NCBI GenBank assembly: GCA_947589165.1
Contig: CANQCH010000011.1
Span: forward strand, 1-14,645
DNA: 14,645 bases
Source: an uncultured Bacilli bacterium
GTDB lineage: Bacteria; Bacillota_I; Bacilli_A; RF39; UBA660
Reading direction: 5' to 3'
The notes under the pieces: model-generated
What the model was told of the DNA's origin: nothing
The model's input: the letters and a program-made list of their open reading frames with translations, nothing else
The model's database searches: none
Part shown: one piece after another, positions 6,044 to 11,622 of the stretch
How positions within the stretch are numbered: the stretch's first letter is position 1
How the letters are laid out: every line of letters starts with the position of its first letter
Translations under genes and position numbers: made by a program

Positions 6044-7042
6044 CTATTTAAAGACACTAAATAACCCCTTTTGACTATCATCGCCGATGCGGCTAAAACC
6101 TAAAGCCTTTAAAAAATTATTTATGACTTCTTGATTAGAAACTTTATCATCAACATTGGGAATATTAAAAAATATTTTAATTCCCGCTTCATGTTCAAAA
6201 TCTTCGATATCCTTGGCATTCAATGCACTCCGATTAAGAACTATTTTTTTGGCCGCTAATTTATCTAAAATATGATTATCTTGGCGAATCATTTTATTCA
6301 ACTTAGTTAAACCTGGTTCAATTAAATAAATTACTTCATTTAAAGTATCATCGGGTTCGCCATTAAAATCAACTAAAATAACTTCACATTCACTATGACT
6401 GGCAATATATTGGGGTAATTGCATACTACTAATGGAATCTAAACTTTTATCCCCAAATAAAGTAAAGTCATTACTATTAACTTCCACCGCTTTAACTTTA
6501 TATTTTTTTTCTAAATGTTGTTTTAATAAATAAACTAATGTTGTTGACCCCGCACCATCGGTTAAATTTTTAAAGCCAATCACTCTTTGGCCAATAAAAC
6601 CGCGTTCATTAGTATAAGAATTATCGTTAAAAACCGGTTCCGTAGGCACGGCATTTAATTGATGATAGCTCGCAACATCTTTATAACTATTAGGATTATC
6701 AATTAAAAATTTGATGGAATCAACATTTTTTGTAAAATTATATATCCCCATCGAAACTAATTGGGACATATATAAAGGTGAATTGACTTTTTCTGAATCA
6801 TCTAATAATAAAATGATTTTGGAAGCATCAAAATTAACTGGTAAAGCTTGCATCACATTAATATTTTCATAATCTTTAATCGCGGTGATATCAATGATCA
6901 TTTTATTAAAATAAAAATTGGTAAATTCTTGGGCAATTTCCGCGATTGTAAATTCCCCCGTGATATGTTTTATTACATCAATATCCAAATTAACTAAAAT
7001 TGGTTGATTTTTATTAGAAATAATTACATTTATGCCGTTCAT
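6044..7042 (-). CDS. TadZ/CpaE-like protein with degenerate P-loop
   Basis: TadZ/CpaE proteins of the ParA/MinD superfamily localise Tad pilus machinery at the cytoplasmic membrane. This 332-residue protein has the same two-part plan. Residues 1 to about 125 look like a receiver-type alpha/beta domain (MIIDIT near 49-54, IILLLDD near 76-82). Residues about 150-320 form a P-loop domain with FKNLTDGAGSTTLVYLL (157-173) in place of the MinD motif KGGxGKT, and VILVDFNGEP (221-230) at the Walker B position. Both P-loop lysines are absent, as is common among TadZ proteins, so nucleotide turnover may be weak or lost. The ATG follows AAGGGATGAG. The stop is TAG, 10 bases before the repeat-protein gene. 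Pilin-like neighbours support the Tad link. Confidence 0.7.
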   Translation of the reverse strand: MNGINVIISNKNQPILVNLDIDVIKHITGEFTIAEIAQEFTNFYFNKMIIDITAIKDYENINVMQALPVNFDASKIILLLDDSEKVNSPLYMSQLVSMGIYNFTKNVDSIKFLIDNPNSYKDVASYHQLNAVPTEPVFNDNSYTNERGFIGQRVIGFKNLTDGAGSTTLVYLLKQHLEKKYKVKAVEVNSNDFTLFGDKSLDSISSMQLPQYIASHSECEVILVDFNGEPDDTLNEVIYLIEPGLTKLNKMIRQDNHILDKLAAKKIVLNRSALNAKDIEDFEHEAGIKIFFNIPNVDDKVSNQEVINNFLKALGFSRIGDDSQKGLFSVFK

Positions 7043-7056
7043 TTTCTCATCCCTTT

Positions 7057-7509
7057 CTATTTTGTCATTCTATTTTCACTACCAATAAAGGCTTTGGTAG
7101 TCCCGTCAACTTTAAAAGTGGTAATATCGCCCAATACGGGAAGATTAAATTTATAAAAAAATCTTAATTCATAAGTAATTGTTCCTTTAGGAGAACTAGT
7201 TTCCTGAAAACAATAATAATATTCTTGATTATCTCTCGCTAAGGCAAATTCACCGTCTAAATCGCTAGCTCCCCACCAACCAGTAGGACATTTACCAACT
7301 GTTTTATAAGCATTTTCCTTTAAAAAATTATTTAAAATTTCGCCTGATTCCGAAGAAATACCTTCATATTTTTCCGTGATGGACAAAGCTTCATTTTTAA
7401 TGGAATAGGCCCGAGAATAACTCATTACTAAAGTTAAAAAACAAGTGAAAATTAAAATAAAGATAATCATTAATTGAATTGTCCAAGTAGAACCAATAGC
7501 CTCTTTCAT
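7057..7509 (-). CDS. TadE/F-like minor pilin candidate (150 residues)
   Basis: A short leader MKEAIGSTWT precedes one hydrophobic helix (about 11-30) and a mostly extracytoplasmic domain of 120 residues. It is clearly related to the upstream 170-residue protein: NAYKTVGKCPTGWWG against NAYRTTGKCAEGYTG, and YELRFFYKFNLPVL against YQIEVFYQLDLPVI, then F-K-x-x-G-x-T-K. A single N-terminal helix followed by a beta-rich domain is the plan of TadE/TadF minor pilins, but I see no family motif that settles it. The ATG overlaps the preceding TAA by one base (TAATG), with GGAG about 11 bases upstream. Outer cysteines 74 and 100 may pair. Its product probably acts at the outer face of the membrane with the other operon products. 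Confidence 0.75.
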   Translation of the reverse strand: MKEAIGSTWTIQLMIIFILIFTCFLTLVMSYSRAYSIKNEALSITEKYEGISSESGEILNNFLKENAYKTVGKCPTGWWGASDLDGEFALARDNQEYYYCFQETSSPKGTITYELRFFYKFNLPVLGDITTFKVDGTTKAFIGSENRMTK

Positions 7510-8021
7510 TATTTACACAACTCCGCGACATCGTTATATAAAAGTTTGGTTTCCCCTTTCGTTTTAAAATCATATACTTGTTTAATTACTGGTAAATCTA
7601 ATTGGTAAAATACTTCGATTTGATAATAAAAACTTTTGACTTTACCTTGGGAAGCAACTTTATTATCTAAAATTGTATTTAAATAATTGGTAACTTCATC
7701 CGATACGGCTACACAACGAATGCAAATAGAAGCCGCACCATTGCCACTCACTTTGGTACCATCTCTTTGAAATCCGGTATAACCTTCGGCACATTTGCCG
7801 GTGGTTCGATAAGCACTATTTTCCATGGTATTTATTATTTCGGAATTTAGTTTATCATTCTCTAAAAATTCACCATCGCTTAATTCTAAAAGATTAGTTA
7901 TTTCATCTTTAATTCCAAAGGCATTAGCATTATTAATTGTTAAGCACATAATAGCCGTGAATAAAAGAATAAATAAAATAACAATTTGAAATATACTTAC
8001 CACACTAATTGACTCTTTCAT
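7509..8021 (-). CDS. TadE/F-like minor pilin candidate (170 residues)
   Basis: Paralogue of the 150-residue protein. The leader MKESISVVS precedes a hydrophobic helix (about 9-29), and the extracytoplasmic domain is about 140 residues. Shared landmarks are NAYRTTGKCAEGYTGF (about 70-85) and FYYQIEVFYQLDLPVI (about 131-146). Cysteines at 77, 100, 103 and 169 lie outside the membrane, the middle two as a CIRC pair that resembles a redox or metal motif but may be structural. The ATG follows AAAGGATAG, seven bases after the preceding gene. The order pilin, pilin, minor pilin, minor pilin, TadZ suggests that all contribute to one filament. The family is named by plan and context only. Confidence 0.75.
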   Translation of the reverse strand: MKESISVVSIFQIVILFILLFTAIMCLTINNANAFGIKDEITNLLELSDGEFLENDKLNSEIINTMENSAYRTTGKCAEGYTGFQRDGTKVSGNGAASICIRCVAVSDEVTNYLNTILDNKVASQGKVKSFYYQIEVFYQLDLPVIKQVYDFKTKGETKLLYNDVAELCK

Positions 8022-8028
8022 CTAATCA

Positions 8029-8268
8029 CTATCCTTTATATACGCAACGAAATGTTCCATCTACGCCACTCGCCGTACAAGAACAATATCCTTCATTACC
8101 TTCGCGAGTCTTTTCACTACAATCACAAGTTGCCCGATTACAATCGGCTTGTTTTTGAAAATTATTATGAATCATAGGCCACAAATAACTGAAAAAAAAG
8201 GTCGCTAGGACCCCTACAGATATAATTACAATAACCGTGCTATTTAATTCTCCTGTAGCCTCTTTCAT
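8029..8268 (-). CDS. Pilin-like small membrane protein with six cysteines (79 residues)
   Basis: The leader MKEATGELNS is the same as in the upstream gene except for the last residue. A hydrophobic helix follows (about 10-30, ending YLWPM), then a short cysteine-rich outer domain with cysteines at 43, 48, 50, 62, 64 and 75, enough for three disulfides. Size and plan recall Flp-type pilins of Tad systems, although the usual glycine plus glutamate at +5 is not present. The start lies five bases after the upstream stop and has no Shine-Dalgarno sequence, so translation probably depends on coupling to the upstream gene. The first 27 bases match that gene at 26 positions. Confidence 0.75.
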   Translation of the reverse strand: MKEATGELNSTVIVIISVGVLATFFFSYLWPMIHNNFQKQADCNRATCDCSEKTREGNEGYCSCTASGVDGTFRCVYKG

Positions 8269-8273
8269 TTATT

Positions 8274-8471
8274 TTATTTATTTGATTCATCTGTAGCCAT
8301 ACATTCTTCATAGCAAGTACTATTAGTATCATTACATTGTGCTTCACAAGTATTTTTCTTGATACTAGTTTGAATGCTTGGCCAAACAAAAGCATAAAAG
8401 AATGCTCCAACCGCGGCAATAGCCACAACAGTAACAACGGTCATATTTAATTCTCCTGTAGCTTCTTTCAT
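8274..8471 (-). CDS. Pilin-like small membrane protein with twin CX3C motif (65 residues)
   Basis: This is the first gene of the operon. Leader MKEATGELNM, hydrophobic helix about 11-31 (ending FVWPSI), then an outer tail with CEAQC and CYEEC (cysteines 42, 46, 53, 57). This twin CX3C arrangement could fold as a disulfide-linked helical hairpin. It is paralogous to the next gene, sharing the leader and a W-P helix end. The ATG follows AAAAGGAGG, the best ribosome site in the window, consistent with a highly made major subunit. An inner ATG (codon 10) also has an upstream AGGAGAA, but the shared MKEATGELN leader argues for the longer form. The pilin role is inferred from size, helix position and operon. 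Confidence 0.78.
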   Translation of the reverse strand: MKEATGELNMTVVTVVAIAAVGAFFYAFVWPSIQTSIKKNTCEAQCNDTNSTCYEECMATDESNK

Positions 8472-8500
8472 TTATTGAATCCTCCTTTTAATATAGACTT

Positions 8501-8529
8501 ATTATATCCAATTTCCAAATAAATAGCAA
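8501..8529 (-). promoter_or_regulatory. Promoter of the pilus-like operon
   Basis: On the minus strand there is a -35 TTGCTA (8524-8529), a 17-base spacer and a perfect -10 TATAAT (8501-8506). A strong ribosome site AAAAGGAGG follows before the ATG at 8471. It lies in the 80-base gap below the peptidase gene, which shows no clear terminator, so some read-through from upstream is possible. Confidence 0.8.
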
Positions 8530-8551
8530 TAAATTCCCGCAAATTTTTTTC

Positions 8552-9757
8552 TTATATGTCAAATTTACCGTCAACAAAAATGGTAACTTTTTTCCCCTTA
8601 AATGTTTCGGCTTCAATTTTTAAATCTGGTGTGCCAATCATCATATCAACATGGTTTTTGGCTACATTTAAACCTTTTTCTAACAATTCGGTATCATTTA
8701 AAGTTAAGGCATCCTTTAAACATTCGGGAAAGCCTTCCCCTAAAGCAATATGACAAGCCGCATTTTCATCCAATAAGGTAGTGCCTAAAGTTATCCCACT
8801 TTGAGCAATGGGCGAAGTTCGATCAACTAAAGCAATTTCGCCTAAATAAGCCATATTAGCTTCACTCGTAATTAAACTTTTTAAAAGTTTTTCACCCGTC
8901 TTAGCCCCATAAGCAATTACTTGACCCTTTTTAAATTTTAAATAAATACCCTCAATTTTTTGATTATGATGATATAAAGGTTTCGAAGTATAAATGATAC
9001 CTTCTCCACTCCGATAATCAGGGGATGTAAAAATTTCATAAGATGGTAAATTAACAATACATAAAGTATCATTACCAACCCCACACCAAATAGCATCAGG
9101 ACTTAAACTAACTTTAAAATCCGTACCTAAACTATTAGTATAATGTAAAGTTTTAATGTGTAATTTATTTAATTTAGCAACTAACTTTCGATTAGATGCT
9201 TGATATAAATCCCAAGCTTTACACGGATCTTTTTCATTTAAAAGACAGAAAGACGCGATTAATTTAAATAATTTAGCATAACTATTATGGGCACGGGGAA
9301 AAAGCGCCTTCGCCCATGTTTTATTAGGCAAACACGCGATACACCATGGCACTTGATTTAATTTTTGCTTTGCATAAAAATCTTCTTTACTAGCTAAAGC
9401 TAATTTGTTAGCTAAAGCGACCTTTTTAACATCTAAATCGTCCATTAACCCCGGATATTCCCCTTTTAAAAATAAAAAATTAGCCTTTTTTAATGCATAT
9501 TCGCGATAAGCATCTTTATGAAAATAAGGATCATTAGTTATTTCTTTGGTACTTTTAGTTAATAATTCGTGATATTGGTAGGGATTTTCTTCGTCTAAAT
9601 AAATATCTTTAATGCCCAGTTTTTCTAAAGCACGGACTAATTTTTTAATAAAGGGCCGATTTTCTTCATAATAATTAATTAATACAGATTTAGTATTGGT
9701 AAAATTAAGACATTTATTTATTAAAAGCGTAATATATTTTTTTTCTAAATTATGCAT
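8552..9757 (-). CDS. M29-family metallo-aminopeptidase (AmpS/AmpT type)
   Basis: M29 peptidases are cytoplasmic dizinc or dicobalt enzymes that remove N-terminal residues from peptides. At 401 residues the length is typical. The C-terminal catalytic domain shows NLPSYEIFTSPDYRSGEG (about 236-253, ligand candidate E241), GEIALVD (E307), NAACHIALGEGF (H336) and NHVDMMIGTPDL (H369, D371). The 66-residue spacing of E241 to E307 and the 29-residue spacing of E307 to H336 agree with AmpS as I remember it. The position seven residues after H336, normally a catalytic Tyr, is Phe343 (codon TTT). The ATG is preceded by the modest site GGTGATGG. The gene is divergent from the 260-codon plus-strand gene and has no operon partner. 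Family confidence is good; activity is less certain because of Phe343. Confidence 0.88.
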   Translation of the reverse strand: MHNLEKKYITLLINKCLNFTNTKSVLINYYEENRPFIKKLVRALEKLGIKDIYLDEENPYQYHELLTKSTKEITNDPYFHKDAYREYALKKANFLFLKGEYPGLMDDLDVKKVALANKLALASKEDFYAKQKLNQVPWCIACLPNKTWAKALFPRAHNSYAKLFKLIASFCLLNEKDPCKAWDLYQASNRKLVAKLNKLHIKTLHYTNSLGTDFKVSLSPDAIWCGVGNDTLCIVNLPSYEIFTSPDYRSGEGIIYTSKPLYHHNQKIEGIYLKFKKGQVIAYGAKTGEKLLKSLITSEANMAYLGEIALVDRTSPIAQSGITLGTTLLDENAACHIALGEGFPECLKDALTLNDTELLEKGLNVAKNHVDMMIGTPDLKIEAETFKGKKVTIFVDGKFDI

Positions 9758-9819
9758 ACCATCACCATTATTAATATTAACATAATCAAAAATTTAATGC
9801 AAAAAGTCTGAACTTATGT

Positions 9820-9825
9820 TAGAAT
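9820..9825 (+). promoter_or_regulatory. Extended -10 promoter of the 260-codon gene
   Basis: TAGAAT (9820-9825) is preceded by TG at 9817-9818, an extended -10 arrangement that can work without a good -35, and none is visible. The gene's ribosome site AAAGAGGTGG and the ATG at 9849 follow. The peptidase promoter must lie in the same 91-base divergent gap but is not clear. Confidence 0.5.
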
Positions 9826-9848
9826 AACTTTTCTAAAGAGGTGGCAAG

Positions 9849-10631
9849 ATGGCAACATATTTACATGTCGGCACTAATAAAATTTCGGCTTGTTTATTTC
9901 GGCAAGTCAAAAATGGGTATTCAGTAAAGCCTTATGGGGGTTTATGGTTAACTGAACAAAAAGATGATACCGTTTATAATGCGTGGGTCGGCTATTTATC
10001 TGAACATCCCCATCTTTTATACTTTAAAGGTTATGCCGATTTAACAAATATTCCGTGTACTTTAATTGAATTAAAAGCCAATGCTAAAATTTATCAAATT
10101 ACTAGCGATCCCGAATTAATAACATTTCAAAAAAGCTATGTGACTCCAGAAAAAATCAATTGGCAATTATTAAGTCAAGAATATGATGGTATTACCATTA
10201 ATTTTTCCGATTTAAGTCGCAATCCAAATTTAAGTTCTTTAATTAAAGATTATTGTTTAGATAGCACTATTTTATTTAATCCGCATTGTCTTAAAAACTA
10301 TGAACCCGGATTTATAACCGGTCTTTATATTTATAATGATGGTTGTTTTGATGATTATACAATGACTTTCACCGGGCAAAAATATCCGATTATGCCCGCC
10401 CCTCTAAGTTATTTTACTCTTTCCGAACAAATTAAGAATTATGTTGCCAATTATCTGATAGCTAAAGGTTTAACTAATTTAACTTTTGAACTATATTTAA
10501 AAATATTTACCGAAGTTCAAAATTGTGTTACCGACCACTTTCAAAAAGCCATCAAAGATGTGGCCAACGAAAGTAAAACAGATGAACTTATTTTAACCAA
10601 AACTTTAGTTGATAATGCTCTTTTATTCTAA
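9849..10631 (+). CDS. Uncharacterised cytoplasmic protein (260 residues)
   Basis: The product has no signal peptide or membrane helix. The N-terminal half contains YLHVGTNKIS (4-13) and YSVKPYGGLWLTEQ (24-37), then a Trp-containing stretch (NAWVGYL) and KANAKIYQITS. This order recalls an uncharacterised Bacillota protein family with a histidine-glycine start, a KPxGGLW motif and a later PNAKhhxI motif. I recall that only as a pattern and cannot confirm it. The C-terminal 60 residues are helical. The ATG is preceded by AAAGAGGTGG, a good ribosome site. It is the only plus-strand protein gene here. Its last nine bases overlap the end of the convergent DedA-like gene, with no terminator between them. 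I propose no function with confidence. Confidence 0.85.
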   Translation: MATYLHVGTNKISACLFRQVKNGYSVKPYGGLWLTEQKDDTVYNAWVGYLSEHPHLLYFKGYADLTNIPCTLIELKANAKIYQITSDPELITFQKSYVTPEKINWQLLSQEYDGITINFSDLSRNPNLSSLIKDYCLDSTILFNPHCLKNYEPGFITGLYIYNDGCFDDYTMTFTGQKYPIMPAPLSYFTLSEQIKNYVANYLIAKGLTNLTFELYLKIFTEVQNCVTDHFQKAIKDVANESKTDELILTKTLVDNALLF

Positions 10632-11207
10632 TTTAAAAACCTTTCGGACAATAACACTCGCCAGATAAGCCATTAAAACCATAATGAAAACGGCGACGAG
10701 GCTTTCGGGATGTTTTAAGCTTTCGATTAAACCCGTACCAATTGTCCCCCAGAAATAAACTAAAAATATTTTGCTAATAATTAAAGCCACTAAATATTTT
10801 TTTAAAGGCAAATTGGATAAACCAGCCGCAATATTAACCATAAAAGCCGGCGTAAAAGGTACGGCTAAAATAACCGTTATTTGCGTAATGGTTAAACCTT
10901 TAAAATATTTTAAAAATTTTTTTAAAACTGATTTTTCTTTAAAGTGTTTTTCCACAAAATTATAACCCAATTTTTTAACTAAAAAATAAGCTAAAATGCA
11001 ACCGATTACGGTACAAATCCACGAAATTAGAAAGCCTAATAGTTTACCAAAAGCTAGAGTATTCATCGTAATAAAGACAAATAAAGGTAAAACTGGTAAA
11101 ATTGATTCTGCAACTATTAAAAGGCTACCTAAAATTGGTCCATAAATACCTAAGGCGGCAATAAAATTCATTACTAAATCATAAAAATTAGAAAATAACT
11201 CTTGCAT
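10623..11207 (-). CDS. DedA/TVP38-family (VTT domain) membrane protein
   Basis: VTT/DedA proteins are polytopic membrane proteins related to eukaryotic TMEM41B/VMP1 lipid scramblases; bacterial members support envelope lipid handling and membrane-potential homeostasis. From the preferred ATG (11207) the protein has 194 residues. Motifs are AESILPVLPLFVF (the E-x-x-L-P-x-L-P re-entrant segment) and PFTPAFMVNIAAGLSNLPL (the P-x(4)-N-x-x-A-G segment), with four to five further hydrophobic stretches. A GTG at 11234 would extend it by nine residues, but that start lies immediately upstream of the -10 box, and AAGGG precedes the ATG, so I reject it. The gene has its own weak promoter just below the rhodanese terminator and overlaps the convergent plus-strand gene by nine bases. 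The substrate is unknown. Confidence 0.88.
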   Translation of the reverse strand: MQELFSNFYDLVMNFIAALGIYGPILGSLLIVAESILPVLPLFVFITMNTLAFGKLLGFLISWICTVIGCILAYFLVKKLGYNFVEKHFKEKSVLKKFLKYFKGLTITQITVILAVPFTPAFMVNIAAGLSNLPLKKYLVALIISKIFLVYFWGTIGTGLIESLKHPESLVAVFIMVLMAYLASVIVRKVFKLE

Positions 11208-11222
11208 AACTACCACGCCCTT

Positions 11223-11228
11223 ATTATA
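11223..11228 (-). promoter_or_regulatory. -10 element of the DedA-like gene
   Basis: A perfect minus-strand TATAAT lies 15 bases upstream of the ATG at 11207. No good -35 is visible at 16-18 bases (the best is TAGTAA at 11246-11251), so the promoter is probably weak or activator-dependent. Confidence 0.45.
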
Positions 11229-11253
11229 ATACACCTTTTTAAAAATTACTATG

Positions 11254-11284
11254 CAAAAGAAAATATCAACCGAAGTTGATATTT
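11254..11284 (-). terminator. Rho-independent terminator of the rhodanese gene
   Basis: Stem AAATATCAAC (minus strand, starting at 11284) pairs with GTTGATATTT (ending at 11261) around a TTCG loop closed by C-G, the very stable UUCG tetraloop. TTTTCTTTT follows on the minus strand. The hairpin begins within the stop codon of the rhodanese gene. Confidence 0.85.
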
Positions 11285-11537
11285 AATGAATAACTTGAGT
11301 TACATCATAACCAAAATATTCTAACATTGAAACTGCTTTTTTACTTAAAAATCCTTTATTACAAATAATAAAATACTTTTTCCCTTTTTCTAAATATTTT
11401 TGATGGTCCATAAGTAATCTATCGACATAAATATTGATACTACCCGGGGTCGGATTTTTGTGATAATCTTCGGGGTGTTGAACATCAATTAGTTTTCCTA
11501 AACTAGAATTATAATCCTGAAGTTTTATTCTTTTCAA
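11283..11537 (-). CDS. Single-domain rhodanese-like protein
   Basis: Rhodanese domains carry a persulfide on an active-site cysteine and act in sulfur transfer or related redox tasks. This 84-residue protein is a minimal single domain: GKLIDVQHPEDYHKNPTPGS (about 14-33) corresponds to the usual hhDVRxxxEaxxxHIPGA start. IICNKGFLSKKA (57-68) is the active loop with Cys59 in a C-x-x-G-x-x-S arrangement, and GYDVTQVIH ends the domain. The usual Arg in the loop (CxxGxRS) is Leu here, and Arg after LIDV is Gln, so activity may differ. It begins with TTG, seven bases after GGTGGT; an upstream ATG is out of frame. It is transcribed alone from a good promoter to a strong terminator. Confidence 0.85.
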   Translation of the reverse strand: MKRIKLQDYNSSLGKLIDVQHPEDYHKNPTPGSINIYVDRLLMDHQKYLEKGKKYFIICNKGFLSKKAVSMLEYFGYDVTQVIH

Positions 11538-11553
11538 TCTTTACCACCATTTT

Positions 11554-11581
11554 ATTATATGGTTCTTTTTCGATTTGATAA
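11554..11581 (-). promoter_or_regulatory. Promoter of the rhodanese gene
   Basis: On the minus strand there is a -35 TTATCA (11576-11581), a 16-base spacer and a perfect -10 TATAAT (11554-11559). It lies between the terminator of the coupling-protein gene and the TTG start at 11537. Confidence 0.65.
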
Positions 11582-11593
11582 ATGATTTTTAAC

Positions 11594-11622
11594 CAGAAAA
11601 AAAGTAATCGCTAGCGATTACT
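11594..11622 (-). terminator. Rho-independent terminator of the coupling-protein gene
   Basis: A perfect 20-base palindrome (11603-11622, centred on CTAG) is followed on the minus strand by a run of T and CTGG. The TAA stop of the upstream gene (11618-11620) lies inside the hairpin arm, so the terminator takes in the last bases of the coding sequence. Confidence 0.85.

Noticed and set aside
8240..8437. 65-codon minus-strand frame across both pilin-like genes
   Set aside because: It is out of frame with two paralogous genes that share leader, helix and cysteine-tail design. Its own sequence resembles nothing and has no ribosome site.
8442..8444. Inner ATG (codon 10) of the 65-residue pilin-like gene with AGGAGAA upstream
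   Set aside because: The leader MKEATGELN is conserved in the paralogue and the first ATG has the stronger site AAAAGGAGG. The inner AGGAGA only encodes the conserved Thr-Gly-Glu.
11208..11234. Upstream GTG start for the DedA-like protein
   Set aside because: The GTG lies just upstream of the -10 box TATAAT, which falls within this extension. The ATG at 11207 has AAGGG at a usable distance and begins a normal N-terminus.
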